DNA of 54,983 nt from a virus. Positions within the stretch are counted from its first letter, which is position 1. Every line of letters begins with the position of its first letter. Below are positions 41,937 to 48,485 of this stretch, piece by piece. The notes beneath the pieces were generated by a model. That model had not been told where the DNA came from, did not search any database, and saw only the letters and a list, made by a program, of their open reading frames with translations. Location: IMG/VR virus record IMGVR_UViG_3300027708_000089, positions 1-54,983 of that record. The stretch is one strand, 5' to 3'. The position numbers and the translations under genes are program-made.

Positions 41937-42167
41937 ATGATTAAAGAAGCAATCTACACTAGATTCTACGATGAACGACACGGTGGACCATACGATCGCG
42001 GTCAAGCCGACAGCTGGTACGGACGCGAATACAATCCCCACTACTTTGTCGGTGACAGCTATTCCAGCCCTCGCATTGAGTTGGCACAGATGACACCCGA
42101 TGAGATCGTGGCCTATACCGCAGGCTATACAGACAACGAAGCCAACGGCCTTCACAAGGAATATTGA
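41937..42167 (+). CDS. 76-aa hypothetical protein
   Basis: Tyr/Asp/Gly-rich: YTRFYDERHGGPYDRGQADS, WYGREYNPHYFVGDSY, then an acidic helix. First of a four-ORF unit (41937-42653). AAGGAGC Shine-Dalgarno. Confidence 0.65.
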   Translation: MIKEAIYTRFYDERHGGPYDRGQADSWYGREYNPHYFVGDSYSSPRIELAQMTPDEIVAYTAGYTDNEANGLHKEY

Positions 42168-42168
42168 T

Positions 42169-42264
42169 ATGACAGCACTGATCAACCTCGCATTGGTCCT
42201 GGGATTGCCCTTGTTGGCACTGGGATTGTCCATCCTCATCGCACCTTACTTTGGAGCTGAATAA
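42169..42264 (+). CDS. 31-aa single-TM micro-protein
   Basis: TALINLALVLGLPLLALGLS then ILIAPYFGAE: a single hydrophobic helix with almost no soluble part. Its ATG follows the previous stop by one base and its stop overlaps the next ATG (TAATG), which supports translation. Possibly a membrane-perturbing peptide. Confidence 0.6.
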   Translation: MTALINLALVLGLPLLALGLSILIAPYFGAE

Positions 42265-42470
42265 TGAACGAATACGATAAGAACAACCTCTTGTTCCTGA
42301 TGAACATGAGCAGCTCTGCACTAGAGGATTGGTTCCTGCAGGCATCAGACGATGACCGCAACTACGCAGAAGAACTCATGGCAGAAGCACACCTGATCGC
42401 CATCGACGACCGTGTGGCACGGATGCGTCAGTTCAAAGAAGCAGAACAAGTTCTCAGCAAATTCATCTAA
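42264..42470 (+). CDS. 68-aa acidic helical protein
   Basis: NEYDKNNLLFLMNMSSSALE then WFLQASDDDRNYAEELMAEA and MRQFKEAEQVLSKF. Similar short helical ORFs with D-x-W-x-x-Q-A-S-x-D-D are common in T4-like phages as I recall. Start overlaps the preceding stop. Confidence 0.65.
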   Translation: MNEYDKNNLLFLMNMSSSALEDWFLQASDDDRNYAEELMAEAHLIAIDDRVARMRQFKEAEQVLSKFI

Positions 42471-42479
42471 GGAAACACC

Positions 42480-42653
42480 ATGGCAGGCAAAGCAAAATCC
42501 ATCTACCTAACCGTACTGCCCAAAGGCAAGCATGTGAGTGTTCTCAAGAAGGTATTCTTCGAAGCCAAGAGCTACAACGAATATGTCAAGACTGAGGAGT
42601 TCAAGGCCCAATACCCTGCCGATCAGTTCGATATCGTCAAAGAAACCTATTAA
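42480..42653 (+). CDS. 57-aa basic hypothetical protein
   Basis: AGKAKSIYLTVLPKGKHVSV then KKVFFEAKSYNEYVKTEEFK. Lys-rich, unlike most array proteins. AAGGAAAC Shine-Dalgarno. Confidence 0.62.
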   Translation: MAGKAKSIYLTVLPKGKHVSVLKKVFFEAKSYNEYVKTEEFKAQYPADQFDIVKETY

Positions 42654-42662
42654 CCCTAGTGG

Positions 42663-42691
42663 TTGACAGGGTATCAGTTTGGTGTTATAAT
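42663..42691 (+). promoter_or_regulatory. Array promoter 18
   Basis: TTGACA, 17-nt spacer AGGGTATCAGTTTGGTGT region, TATAAT. The upstream flank CCCTAGTGG is shared with promoters 17 and 19. Confidence 0.9.
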
Positions 42692-42717
42692 ACATATATC
42701 GCAACAAGGAGCACTAC

Positions 42718-43104
42718 ATGGCTAAAACACTCAAAGACATCGACAGCAACCGATTAGGCGATTATTTGGAGGACTACTGCAACTCAGCACTGAACAAGCG
42801 TCTGCACAAGTTCATGGTGTTGGATGATCCAGCCAACATCGAACTGATCTTGGAACAGGCTGGTTTGACTGAAACCGAAGAAGTCACCAACGATGATATC
42901 TTGGTAGGTATTGCAGTGGCAGAAGCCACCCTGGTCCAAGTGAACAAGGTGCTCAAAGCACAGGGCATAGACTTCCAGTTCTGCCGCTTTGATGCAGTAG
43001 ACTACGATGCCTATATGCTGGTACATCGTAAGGAAAACCTCAAGGCCACAGCAGAACGAGTGCGGGGCACTCGACGCATGTACGGGCAATCAGCACCTTT
43101 CTAA
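42718..43104 (+). CDS. 128-aa hypothetical protein
   Basis: DYLEDYCNSALNKRLHKFMV, then a helical acidic centre, then ILVGIAVAEATLVQVNKVLK and a basic C-terminus (RKENLKATAERVRGTRRMYG). No family recognised. AAGGAGC Shine-Dalgarno. Confidence 0.65.
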   Translation: MAKTLKDIDSNRLGDYLEDYCNSALNKRLHKFMVLDDPANIELILEQAGLTETEEVTNDDILVGIAVAEATLVQVNKVLKAQGIDFQFCRFDAVDYDAYMLVHRKENLKATAERVRGTRRMYGQSAPF

Positions 43105-43116
43105 AGACCCTAGTGG

Positions 43117-43145
43117 TTGACAGGGCTTTGAAAAGACGTTATAAT
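43117..43145 (+). promoter_or_regulatory. Array promoter 19
   Basis: TTGACA, 17-nt spacer, TATAAT. Confidence 0.9.
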
Positions 43146-43171
43146 ACATACTTAAACAACAAAGGAACAAG

Positions 43172-43306
43172 ATGACTACACTAGCTAAACCAATCGCATC
43201 CAGCACCGGCGGCGTTATTACCTACACCAAGACCGGACTGATCCATACCGCAGGCAAGGCATACAGCGGCAAGATCGCCGCTCAAGAAGCCAAGGCAGGC
43301 AAGTAA
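43172..43306 (+). CDS. 44-aa basic micro-protein
   Basis: TTLAKPIASSTGGVITYTKT then GLIHTAGKAYSGKIAAQEAK. AAAGGAAC Shine-Dalgarno. Stop overlaps the next ATG (TAATG). Confidence 0.62.
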   Translation: MTTLAKPIASSTGGVITYTKTGLIHTAGKAYSGKIAAQEAKAGK

Positions 43307-43515
43307 TGGACAAGTTCATTACAGCCATTGGAGCCACGGTGGTGGTTGTTGGCGGCTTTGTCCTGATCAGCTTCGTAATGAGCTGGCCCGTGTTCATGCT
43401 GTGGAACGGCGCCCTTGTTGGTGCAGTAGACGGTGTGCATACTATCGAATGGACTACAGCCTGGGGAATTAGCCTGCTGTGCGGCCTGTTGTTTAAAAAC
43501 CACACCAGCAAATAA
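43306..43515 (+). CDS. Two-TM membrane protein
   Basis: 69 aa. Hydrophobic segments at about residues 5-32 (ATVVVVGGFVLISFVMSW) and 48-62 (WGISLLCGLLF), with a short polar loop. Coupled to the micro-protein upstream. Confidence 0.65.
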   Translation: MDKFITAIGATVVVVGGFVLISFVMSWPVFMLWNGALVGAVDGVHTIEWTTAWGISLLCGLLFKNHTSK

Positions 43516-43518
43516 CAG

Positions 43519-43547
43519 TTGACAAACTGGTAAAACCTTGTTATAAT
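43519..43547 (+). promoter_or_regulatory. Array promoter 20 (TGGTAAAACC core)
   Basis: TTGACA, 17-nt spacer AACTGGTAAAACCTTGT, TATAAT. An in-frame ATG lies at the expected transcript start, 43554. Confidence 0.92.
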
Positions 43548-43577
43548 ACATACATGTTAAACAAAAAGGAAACCGAA

Positions 43578-43925
43578 ATGACAGCACTAGCATTTAACCT
43601 GGAAGCCGTCCAAGACGCCTGCAACGAAGCCGCCATGGCTGCTCGTACAGCCGCTAAGGAAGCCCTTCAACGCTACGGCGATCGTGACGCTTGCGGCTTT
43701 GCTTGGGTCAACGTCTACGGTGTCCGTAGCAACTCAAAGTTGGGCAAGGCCCTGCAGGCAGCTGGCTTCCGCAAGGACTATACCGGCAGTCTCCAGCTGT
43801 GGAATCCCAGCAAGGCAGGTGTGCAGAGCATGGGCATCCTGGAAGCAGGCGCCTACGCCTACGCAGAGGTGCTCAAAGCCAAGCTGGGCTTGGAAAAGGT
43901 CTACGCTGGAAGCCGAATGGACTGA
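43578..43925 (+). CDS. 115-aa Ala-rich hypothetical protein
   Basis: Start chosen at 43578 for its AAAAAGGAAAC site; an in-frame leaderless start at 43554 would add MLNKKETE. Ala-rich helices (EAVQDACNEAAMAARTAAKE), then FAWVNVYGVRSNSKLGKALQ and AAGFRKDYTGSLQLWNPS. A conserved phage protein by style; function unknown. Confidence 0.7.
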   Translation: MTALAFNLEAVQDACNEAAMAARTAAKEALQRYGDRDACGFAWVNVYGVRSNSKLGKALQAAGFRKDYTGSLQLWNPSKAGVQSMGILEAGAYAYAEVLKAKLGLEKVYAGSRMD

Positions 43926-43938
43926 TAAGTAAGACTGA

Positions 43939-43964
43939 AAGAGCTTGACAACAGGCTCTTTTGG
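43939..43964 (+). terminator. Hairpin overlapping array promoter 21
   Basis: AAAGAGC pairs with GCTCTTT around a 10-nt loop that contains the -35 TTGACA; a T-run follows. It could terminate the previous transcript while carrying the next promoter. Confidence 0.5.
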
Positions 43965-43973
43965 TGTTATAAT
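43945..43973 (+). promoter_or_regulatory. Array promoter 21
   Basis: TTGACA, 17-nt spacer, TATAAT. Drives the AAA ATPase gene. Confidence 0.9.
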
Positions 43974-44004
43974 ACATACTTCGCAACACACTAAAGGAAA
44001 CAAA

Positions 44005-44877
44005 ATGGCCGCAGCAAAAAGCAAAGCACCCAGCAAGGGCACCACTGTATTGGAATTCGATACCGATGCTATCAAGCGTCGTGAGAAAGAAGTTGCCCTG
44101 GAGACAGATCAAAGCATTCTGGATCGTTTGGCAGAACGCTTTGAGATCTTGGACGAGATGACCAAGGCAGTCAAGCAAGGTGATGTCCGTGCTATGATCG
44201 TCAGCGGCCCTCCAGGCGTTGGTAAATCCTTTGGTGTTGAGCGAGTGCTACAGAAAGCAGATCTGTTCAATACGCTAGCAGAGAAGAAGCCCAAGTTCGA
44301 AGTGGTAAAAGGTGCTATGAGCTCAATCGGCTTGTACGCTAAACTCTACGAGTTTGCCGAAAAAGGCAATGTGGTGGTGTTTGATGACTGTGACAGTATC
44401 CTTATGGAAGACCTGAGCCTGAACATTCTCAAGGGTGCCTTGGATAGCAGTGAGCGCCGATTCATCAGCTGGAACACAGACAGCCGGATCCTACGTAGTG
44501 AAGGCATTCCAGATCGCTTTGAGTTCAAAGGTGCAGCCATCTTCATTACCAACATCAAGTTCGAGCACGTTCGTAGCAAACGACTGCGTGATCACCTGGA
44601 CGCCCTGGAAAGCCGTTGCCACTACATTGATTTGGCCATTGACACCAACCGTGAGAAGATCTTGCGTATCAAGCAGGTGGTCAAAGACAACGACATGCTG
44701 GCCCGCTTTGACTTTGAGCAGGTGCAGAAGGACGAGATCGTTGAGTTCGTAGTAGAGAACCAAGACCGACTGCGTGAGCTGAGCCTGCGTATGGTGCTGA
44801 AACTGGCAGACCTGCGTAAATCCTTTCCAAAGACTTGGAAGGCCATGGCCAAGACTACCTGCATGAAGCGGGTATGA
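44005..44877 (+). CDS. AAA+ ATPase
   Basis: 290 aa from the ATG at 44005 (AAAGGAAAC before it). Walker A GPPGVGKS at 68-75, Walker B VVVFDDCD at about 117-124, sensor I AAIFITNIKF at about 178, arginine-rich VRSKRLRDHLDALESRC after it. Lys/Ala/Pro-rich N-terminal tail. Found in T4-like cyanophage-type genomes as an uncharacterised AAA protein as I recall; it may remodel protein or DNA complexes. Largest gene of the array. The stop overlaps the next start. Confidence 0.92.
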   Translation: MAAAKSKAPSKGTTVLEFDTDAIKRREKEVALETDQSILDRLAERFEILDEMTKAVKQGDVRAMIVSGPPGVGKSFGVERVLQKADLFNTLAEKKPKFEVVKGAMSSIGLYAKLYEFAEKGNVVVFDDCDSILMEDLSLNILKGALDSSERRFISWNTDSRILRSEGIPDRFEFKGAAIFITNIKFEHVRSKRLRDHLDALESRCHYIDLAIDTNREKILRIKQVVKDNDMLARFDFEQVQKDEIVEFVVENQDRLRELSLRMVLKLADLRKSFPKTWKAMAKTTCMKRV

Positions 44878-45101
44878 CCAGGCTAGTAGTATATGCAACT
44901 CTAGGGCTCCTACTGGATGCTCTAGAGTGCCGCTGGGACACATGGGGATTCTGGTGCATACTGGCCTTGTTCATGTGCAGTGATTACCTAGCCCGCCGAG
45001 ACGGATACGAACAAGGATTGGTGCACGGTATGAGTGCCTACATCAATGCCAATGAACAACAACGCCAAGAACTTGACCGGATCGTGAAAGACAATGACTA
45101 A
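44874..45101 (+). CDS. Small membrane protein
   Basis: 75 aa, starting in the ATGA overlap with the ATPase gene. LVVYATLGLLLDALECRWDT and WGFWCILALFMCSDYLA give one or two TM segments; the soluble tail is YINANEQQRQELDRIVKD. A membrane partner of the ATPase is possible (inference). Confidence 0.65.
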   Translation: MTRLVVYATLGLLLDALECRWDTWGFWCILALFMCSDYLARRDGYEQGLVHGMSAYINANEQQRQELDRIVKDND

Positions 45102-45390
45102 TACCTTTACAACAACAGCAGCCGCATTAGACTCCTGTACCTATATGGGCAACGCACTAGTGGCCTGCGGCTGTGCCACTGTACTGGGCAAGAGCTACTG
45201 CCAAGAGCATGTGTTCCTAGTCTACAAGCAGGGTACAGCACGGGCACGCCGCGTGAAAGATCAGCGTGTTGCGGCAGCAGTGTGGGACTTGGAAGCAGAG
45301 TTCAACGCCGCTGTAGAAGAACTGGTGGCAGAAGGCTACAACTTTGATGAACCTACTTGGGACTGTGCAGAGGAACTGGAGGCAGGTTGA
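45094..45390 (+). CDS. Cys-containing small protein, last of the array
   Basis: 98 aa. CTYMGNALVACGCATVLGKS then YCQEHVFLVYKQGTARARRV: Cys at 15, 25, 27 and 36 plus His39 could bind zinc (C-x9-C-x-C...C-x2-H). Acidic C-terminus. Overlaps the previous gene by 8 nt. Confidence 0.65.
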   Translation: MTNTFTTTAAALDSCTYMGNALVACGCATVLGKSYCQEHVFLVYKQGTARARRVKDQRVAAAVWDLEAEFNAAVEELVAEGYNFDEPTWDCAEELEAG

Positions 45391-45649
45391 GGGGTGTGGG
45401 GGGTGGCCGGCCCGGGTGGGACATGGTGGGGGGTGGTCAGGTTGCACACGCTGTTGCACTGTTGCAGTGTGCAGCTTGCATGCCAAACCTTTCCCCAATC
45501 TCCAAATTCATCCCCCACTCCCCAAATCATTCCCCACAGTTTTTACCACCATGGTTAGACTAGATCACCAGGGGCCGAGATCTCTTGACCTATTTTTAAC
45601 TGCGCGGCAAATTTTTTTGCCCGCACTCGACCTCGGTCTGATCAATTCT
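45391..45649. other. Noncoding junction with G-runs, C-runs and hairpins
   Basis: Begins with seven G-runs (45391-45437), then a TGCACAC/GTGTGCA hairpin, then a C-rich tract. GGGGTGTGGGGG at 45391 can pair with CCCCCACTCCCC at 45512 (11 of 12). It separates the rightward array from convergent leftward genes. No ORF supported. Possibly a G-quadruplex or terminator zone. Confidence 0.55.
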
Positions 45650-45859
45650 TTAGACTTTGTTCAACTGGCTCAACACTTGATCAAAAGTCTCGCTCACTTC
45701 CCAAGTGCCGTGTGGCGGGCAGAACAAGAATGTCACCATTTCCGTTAATCCATCGTCTCTAGTCACTTGACTACTGTGTGCAGTCACTACTAGATCGCGG
45801 TCTATGGCTAATTTGGTGCCTCTGTGCTGTGGGCTAGCGTTGGTTAATTTTAAGTACAT
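45650..45859 (-). CDS. Small FlbD-like/strand-rich phage protein
   Basis: 69 aa from the ATG at 45859 (an upstream ATG at 45910 has no better ribosome site). YLKLTNASPQHRGTKLAIDR and VTFLFCPPHGTWEVSETFDQ then VLSQL: the order of an LT motif, a mid strand and V-x-E-S/T-F-x-x-V at the end resembles the FlbD fold. Role unknown. Confidence 0.6.
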   Translation of the reverse strand: MYLKLTNASPQHRGTKLAIDRDLVVTAHSSQVTRDDGLTEMVTFLFCPPHGTWEVSETFDQVLSQLNKV

Positions 45860-45934
45860 AGTTCTTACAGTGTACAGTGTAAAACTCTCACTGTCAACAC
45901 ATTTTGGCATCTAAAATTTTTTTGCGCTGTTTTT

Positions 45935-46144
45935 TTACTCTACTATATAGAATTCACCGTGATCCCACTGTAGAGCAAACTGTGTATAGTGTTGTTCTAA
46001 TGGCAATGTCACTATAAGTCCACGTGGATCGTCCAGTCTGAAATCATGCTTGATGCCAGTACGTTGACTCCACAGTACTAGATAAACTCTCAACATTAGC
46101 AATGCTGGGCTACTGTCTGCTGCTTCCGGGAATATTAGGTGCAT
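45935..46144 (-). CDS. 69-aa hypothetical protein
   Basis: HLIFPEAADSSPALLMLRVY then KHDFRLDDPRGLIVTLPLEQ, with closing strand QFALQWDHGEFYIVE. Divergent from the GNAT-like gene with a 45-bp gap. No function recognised. Confidence 0.6.
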   Translation of the reverse strand: MHLIFPEAADSSPALLMLRVYLVLWSQRTGIKHDFRLDDPRGLIVTLPLEQHYTQFALQWDHGEFYIVE

Positions 46145-46146
46145 TT

Positions 46147-46175
46147 TTGTTATTTTGTATAAGTACGTATATAAT
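46147..46175 (+). promoter_or_regulatory. Sigma-70 promoter of the GNAT-like/nucleotidase pair
   Basis: TTGTTA, 17-nt spacer, TATAAT. A TTG codon in frame lies at the expected +1, the ATG 9 nt further. Confidence 0.7.
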
Positions 46176-46189
46176 ACTTATTGCTCTGT

Positions 46190-46642
46190 ATGCCCCTACA
46201 CATTATTACCACACTGTCAGACCCACTGTTAGAACTCATTAGAGATGATCCAGTACGCCCAGAAATACCACGTGAGTTTAGAGTTTCTGAGTCATGTGCT
46301 GTGTTTGTACTGTTGGATGAACAGTATTTGAAGCCACAAGCTGTGGTCTGTGCTGCTTATAAAGATTCAGTGCCCAAAGATGTGCTTGAGTTAGCTGTGC
46401 CTAACGAGGGTACCCCCACTGTAGCAGTATTCTATACCATTTGGAGTTATGCACCCGGTGCTGGCCGTAGACTTATACGTGAAGCCTGTGCTAATATAAG
46501 AGCTACACGTAAGAATATCACTCAATACGTCACACTATCGCCACCCACTGATATGGCTCGCTCATTTCATACACGCAATGGTGCAGACGTACTCAGCGTC
46601 AACAGCAATACAGTCAACTACATATATACCTTCAATGACTAA
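46190..46642 (+). CDS. GNAT-like acetyltransferase
   Basis: 150 aa. Opens PLHIITTLSDPLLELIRDDPVRPEIP, then CAVFVLLDEQYLKPQAVVCAAY (central strands), VAVFYTIWSYAPGAGRRLIREACANI (the position of the acetyl-CoA-binding R/Q-x-x-G-x-G/A loop: APGAGRRLI) and MARSFHTRNGADVL, the F-x-x-N-G end typical of GNATs. The substrate is unknown. The leader is very short (about 8 nt) without a Shine-Dalgarno. Overlaps the next gene by 8 nt. Confidence 0.7.
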   Translation: MPLHIITTLSDPLLELIRDDPVRPEIPREFRVSESCAVFVLLDEQYLKPQAVVCAAYKDSVPKDVLELAVPNEGTPTVAVFYTIWSYAPGAGRRLIREACANIRATRKNITQYVTLSPPTDMARSFHTRNGADVLSVNSNTVNYIYTFND

Positions 46643-47177
46643 TACATTTTATCTAGATATGGACGGCGTCGTAGCCGATTGGGATGCGGGTGCTGCCCGT
46701 GTATTGGGGAGACCATTACGAGAAAAGTTTGTAAATGGGCACTATAAAAACACCGACCAAGAGTGGCTAAAGCTACGTAACGAACATCGCATGTATCGTG
46801 ATTTGCCCTTGATGCCCCATGCTCTAGTCTTAGTAGATTTGGCTAGAGGGTATCGTGATCGGCTGGGTTGGGAGTTAAGGTTTCTCACTGCTGTGCCTCA
46901 TAACGATGACATGCCCTGGGTCTTTTATGACAAAGTACTTTGGGCCCAGGAACGTTTCCCCGATATACCTGTATTTTTTGGGCCGCATAGTACAGACAAA
47001 CACAAGCATTGCGGGCCCGGAGATATCCTAGTAGATGATCGATCGGACAACTGTGCAGCATGGACTGCTGCTGGTGGGTTGGCTGTACATGTCAAGTCGC
47101 ATGATCTACGTGACGCGATTGAGCAAGTAAGGCAGGATTTGGCTCGTAGACAGTTGAGTTCACACGCTGTTGATTAA
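46635..47177 (+). CDS. HAD-family 5'(3')-deoxyribonucleotidase-like protein
   Basis: 180 aa. FYLDMDGVVADWDAG is HAD motif I (DxDGV with both Asp); FLTAVPHNDDMPW takes the motif II area (Thr), DKHKHCGPGDILVDDRSDNC provides Lys (III) and the acidic pair (IV). This matches NT5C/deoxyribonucleotidase proteins that remove phosphate from dNMPs and are found in many phages for nucleotide-pool control. Start overlaps the GNAT-like gene. Confidence 0.88.
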   Translation: MTNTFYLDMDGVVADWDAGAARVLGRPLREKFVNGHYKNTDQEWLKLRNEHRMYRDLPLMPHALVLVDLARGYRDRLGWELRFLTAVPHNDDMPWVFYDKVLWAQERFPDIPVFFGPHSTDKHKHCGPGDILVDDRSDNCAAWTAAGGLAVHVKSHDLRDAIEQVRQDLARRQLSSHAVD

Positions 47178-47266
47178 TTATCAGGGTAGATAATAGAGTG
47201 GAAAAATCGTTTTTACCGCTTGGCGCTTCGCGCTGTGGGGCTCGGGCTCCTGAATCTGGGCCCGCA

Positions 47267-47293
47267 AAAAAAGGACTAGTTAGGTCCTTTTTT
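47267..47293. terminator. Bidirectional intrinsic terminator
   Basis: A-tract-GGAC, 7-nt loop, GTCC-T-tract; serves the nucleotidase on the plus strand and the 47.3-47.7 kb genes on the minus strand. Confidence 0.9.
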
Positions 47294-47468
47294 CACGATA
47301 GGCCTTGAGAGCCAGTTCTCGAATTTCAGCCAGTCTGCCTAGTATATGATCGGGTAATGGGCTGTTGTCATCCCATGGTTCGATCAATTGGGGACGAACT
47401 CTTCCGACATGTGCATCTAGTACTTCGTCGTAGGTGTCATCCCCTTCTTCTAGATCACTTCTTAGCTG
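47280..47468 (-). pseudogene. Coding-like frame without a start: +1 frameshift extension of the secreted protein, or broken gene
   Basis: About 60 codons on the minus strand read RSDLEEGDDTYDEVLDAHVG, then RVRPQLIEPWDDNSPLPDHI and LAEIRELALKAYREKRT, natural-looking protein ending at the terminator. No good ATG/GTG/Shine-Dalgarno opens it. Its frame is +1 relative to the signal-peptide ORF, whose stop TGA (AAG AAG TGA) lies exactly at the junction. Either ribosomes shift +1 there, or a single base was lost, or it is a separate gene with a rare start. Confidence 0.5.
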
Positions 47469-47676
47469 TAGCTGCGTCAGCAGGCTTTTTGTCGTCCTTT
47501 TTAGCGGGAGCGGCTTTGGCTTCACTTTTGGTAGGAGCCTTAACTGGAGCACTGGCTGTTGGAGCAGGAGCTGCCACTGTGGGTGTGGCAGGTTTGGCTT
47601 CTTCTTTCTTGGCAGGTTCTGCGGCGAAAGCGGTAACAGCAAATGCTGAAGCGATTAAAGTTGCGACTAATTTCAT
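47455..47676 (-). CDS. Exported Ala/Lys/Pro-rich small protein
   Basis: 73 aa. MKLVATLIASAFAVTAFAAEP is a clear signal peptide with an AFA-A cleavage site; the mature part is a low-complexity KKEEAKPATPTVAAPAPTAS tail ending in Lys-rich repeats (PAKKDDKKPADAATAKK). This style is very common for small periplasmic proteins of Burkholderiales, hinting at the host. AAAGGAAAC Shine-Dalgarno. May be continued by a +1 frameshift into the frame at 47280-47468. Confidence 0.75.
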   Translation of the reverse strand: MKLVATLIASAFAVTAFAAEPAKKEEAKPATPTVAAPAPTASAPVKAPTKSEAKAAPAKKDDKKPADAATAKK

Positions 47677-47766
47677 GATAAAGTTTCCTTTTGGTTAAAT
47701 TATGCAGAATTATCCCTGCATACATATATAACGCGGTAGCCCGGAAATTAGTTTACAAGATTTAGA

Positions 47767-48456
47767 TTATTTTAAGCTCAAAGAGCGATCATGCTCTTGA
47801 TCGATGAAATCTTGGAGTTTTTCCACTAGATTGCTGTTGCGTAGTGTTTTGTATACCAAGTTAGCTACGCCATATTCACCGGAGTGTTTTAGGCCTAATT
47901 TGCGATATTTCCGCAACATTCCCATAGTTTTTTTAGCGGTTTCCAAGTCGTTTGACGTCAAAACGGCCTGGATTATTTTGTGCCATTGCTCTGACATTCT
48001 ATTGACTTCTTCCAGATCTAGTTCAGCTGGACTGCGTTCTGGATGCTTGATCCACCTGTCTTTTAGTATGCTGTAGCTGGCACTGACTGCTGGAAAATCT
48101 TTATCCTCTACATAGAGCTCAACCGGAATACCTTTTACCGTTACAGTGTATTTCTTTTTGTAGAGCATACGTTTGGTATCAAACAATTCGGCTGCTTCTC
48201 TATCGCAGGGCGTATTATTCATATCTACAACCAGGTGTAGATCCAAATCGCTTTGGTCTGTGTAGTAATAGCTGACTTGGCCACCTGTTATGGTTAGATC
48301 TAGTACTTCAAAAGGTATGTCTACGAATTTTTTAAAGTCTTGGGCAATTTTAATCAGCGCTGATTTAACATCAAGCATAAGCTCGTTATTCTTCCACAGT
48401 TTGGGATTCAGGTCGGGATTTTCGTTAACACCTAGATTAAATTCAAGTAATCGCAT
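47767..48456 (-). CDS. Nucleotidyltransferase-fold protein
   Basis: 229 aa. TGGQVSYYYTDQSDLDLHLVVD at about residues 57-78 is a pol-beta-type NTase motif (hG-G/S...D-x-D), with a third acidic candidate in GIPVELYVEDKD. Helical C-terminus (RKYRKLGLKHSGEYGVANLVY). Similar proteins occur in T4-like marine phages. N-terminus MRLLEFNLGVNE resembles the CTS-like starts at 9.2-9.5 kb. TAAATA lies 7 nt before the ATG. Divergent from YqgE with a 29-bp gap. Confidence 0.75.
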   Translation of the reverse strand: MRLLEFNLGVNENPDLNPKLWKNNELMLDVKSALIKIAQDFKKFVDIPFEVLDLTITGGQVSYYYTDQSDLDLHLVVDMNNTPCDREAAELFDTKRMLYKKKYTVTVKGIPVELYVEDKDFPAVSASYSILKDRWIKHPERSPAELDLEEVNRMSEQWHKIIQAVLTSNDLETAKKTMGMLRKYRKLGLKHSGEYGVANLVYKTLRNSNLVEKLQDFIDQEHDRSLSLK

Positions 48457-48485
48457 ATTAAAATATTTATCGATTAAATATCGTT

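Noticed and set aside
47469-47642. N-terminal half of the 120-codon minus ORF ending at 47280
   Set aside because: This part is the shifted reading of the secreted Ala/Lys-rich gene and starts with a TTG lacking a ribosome site.
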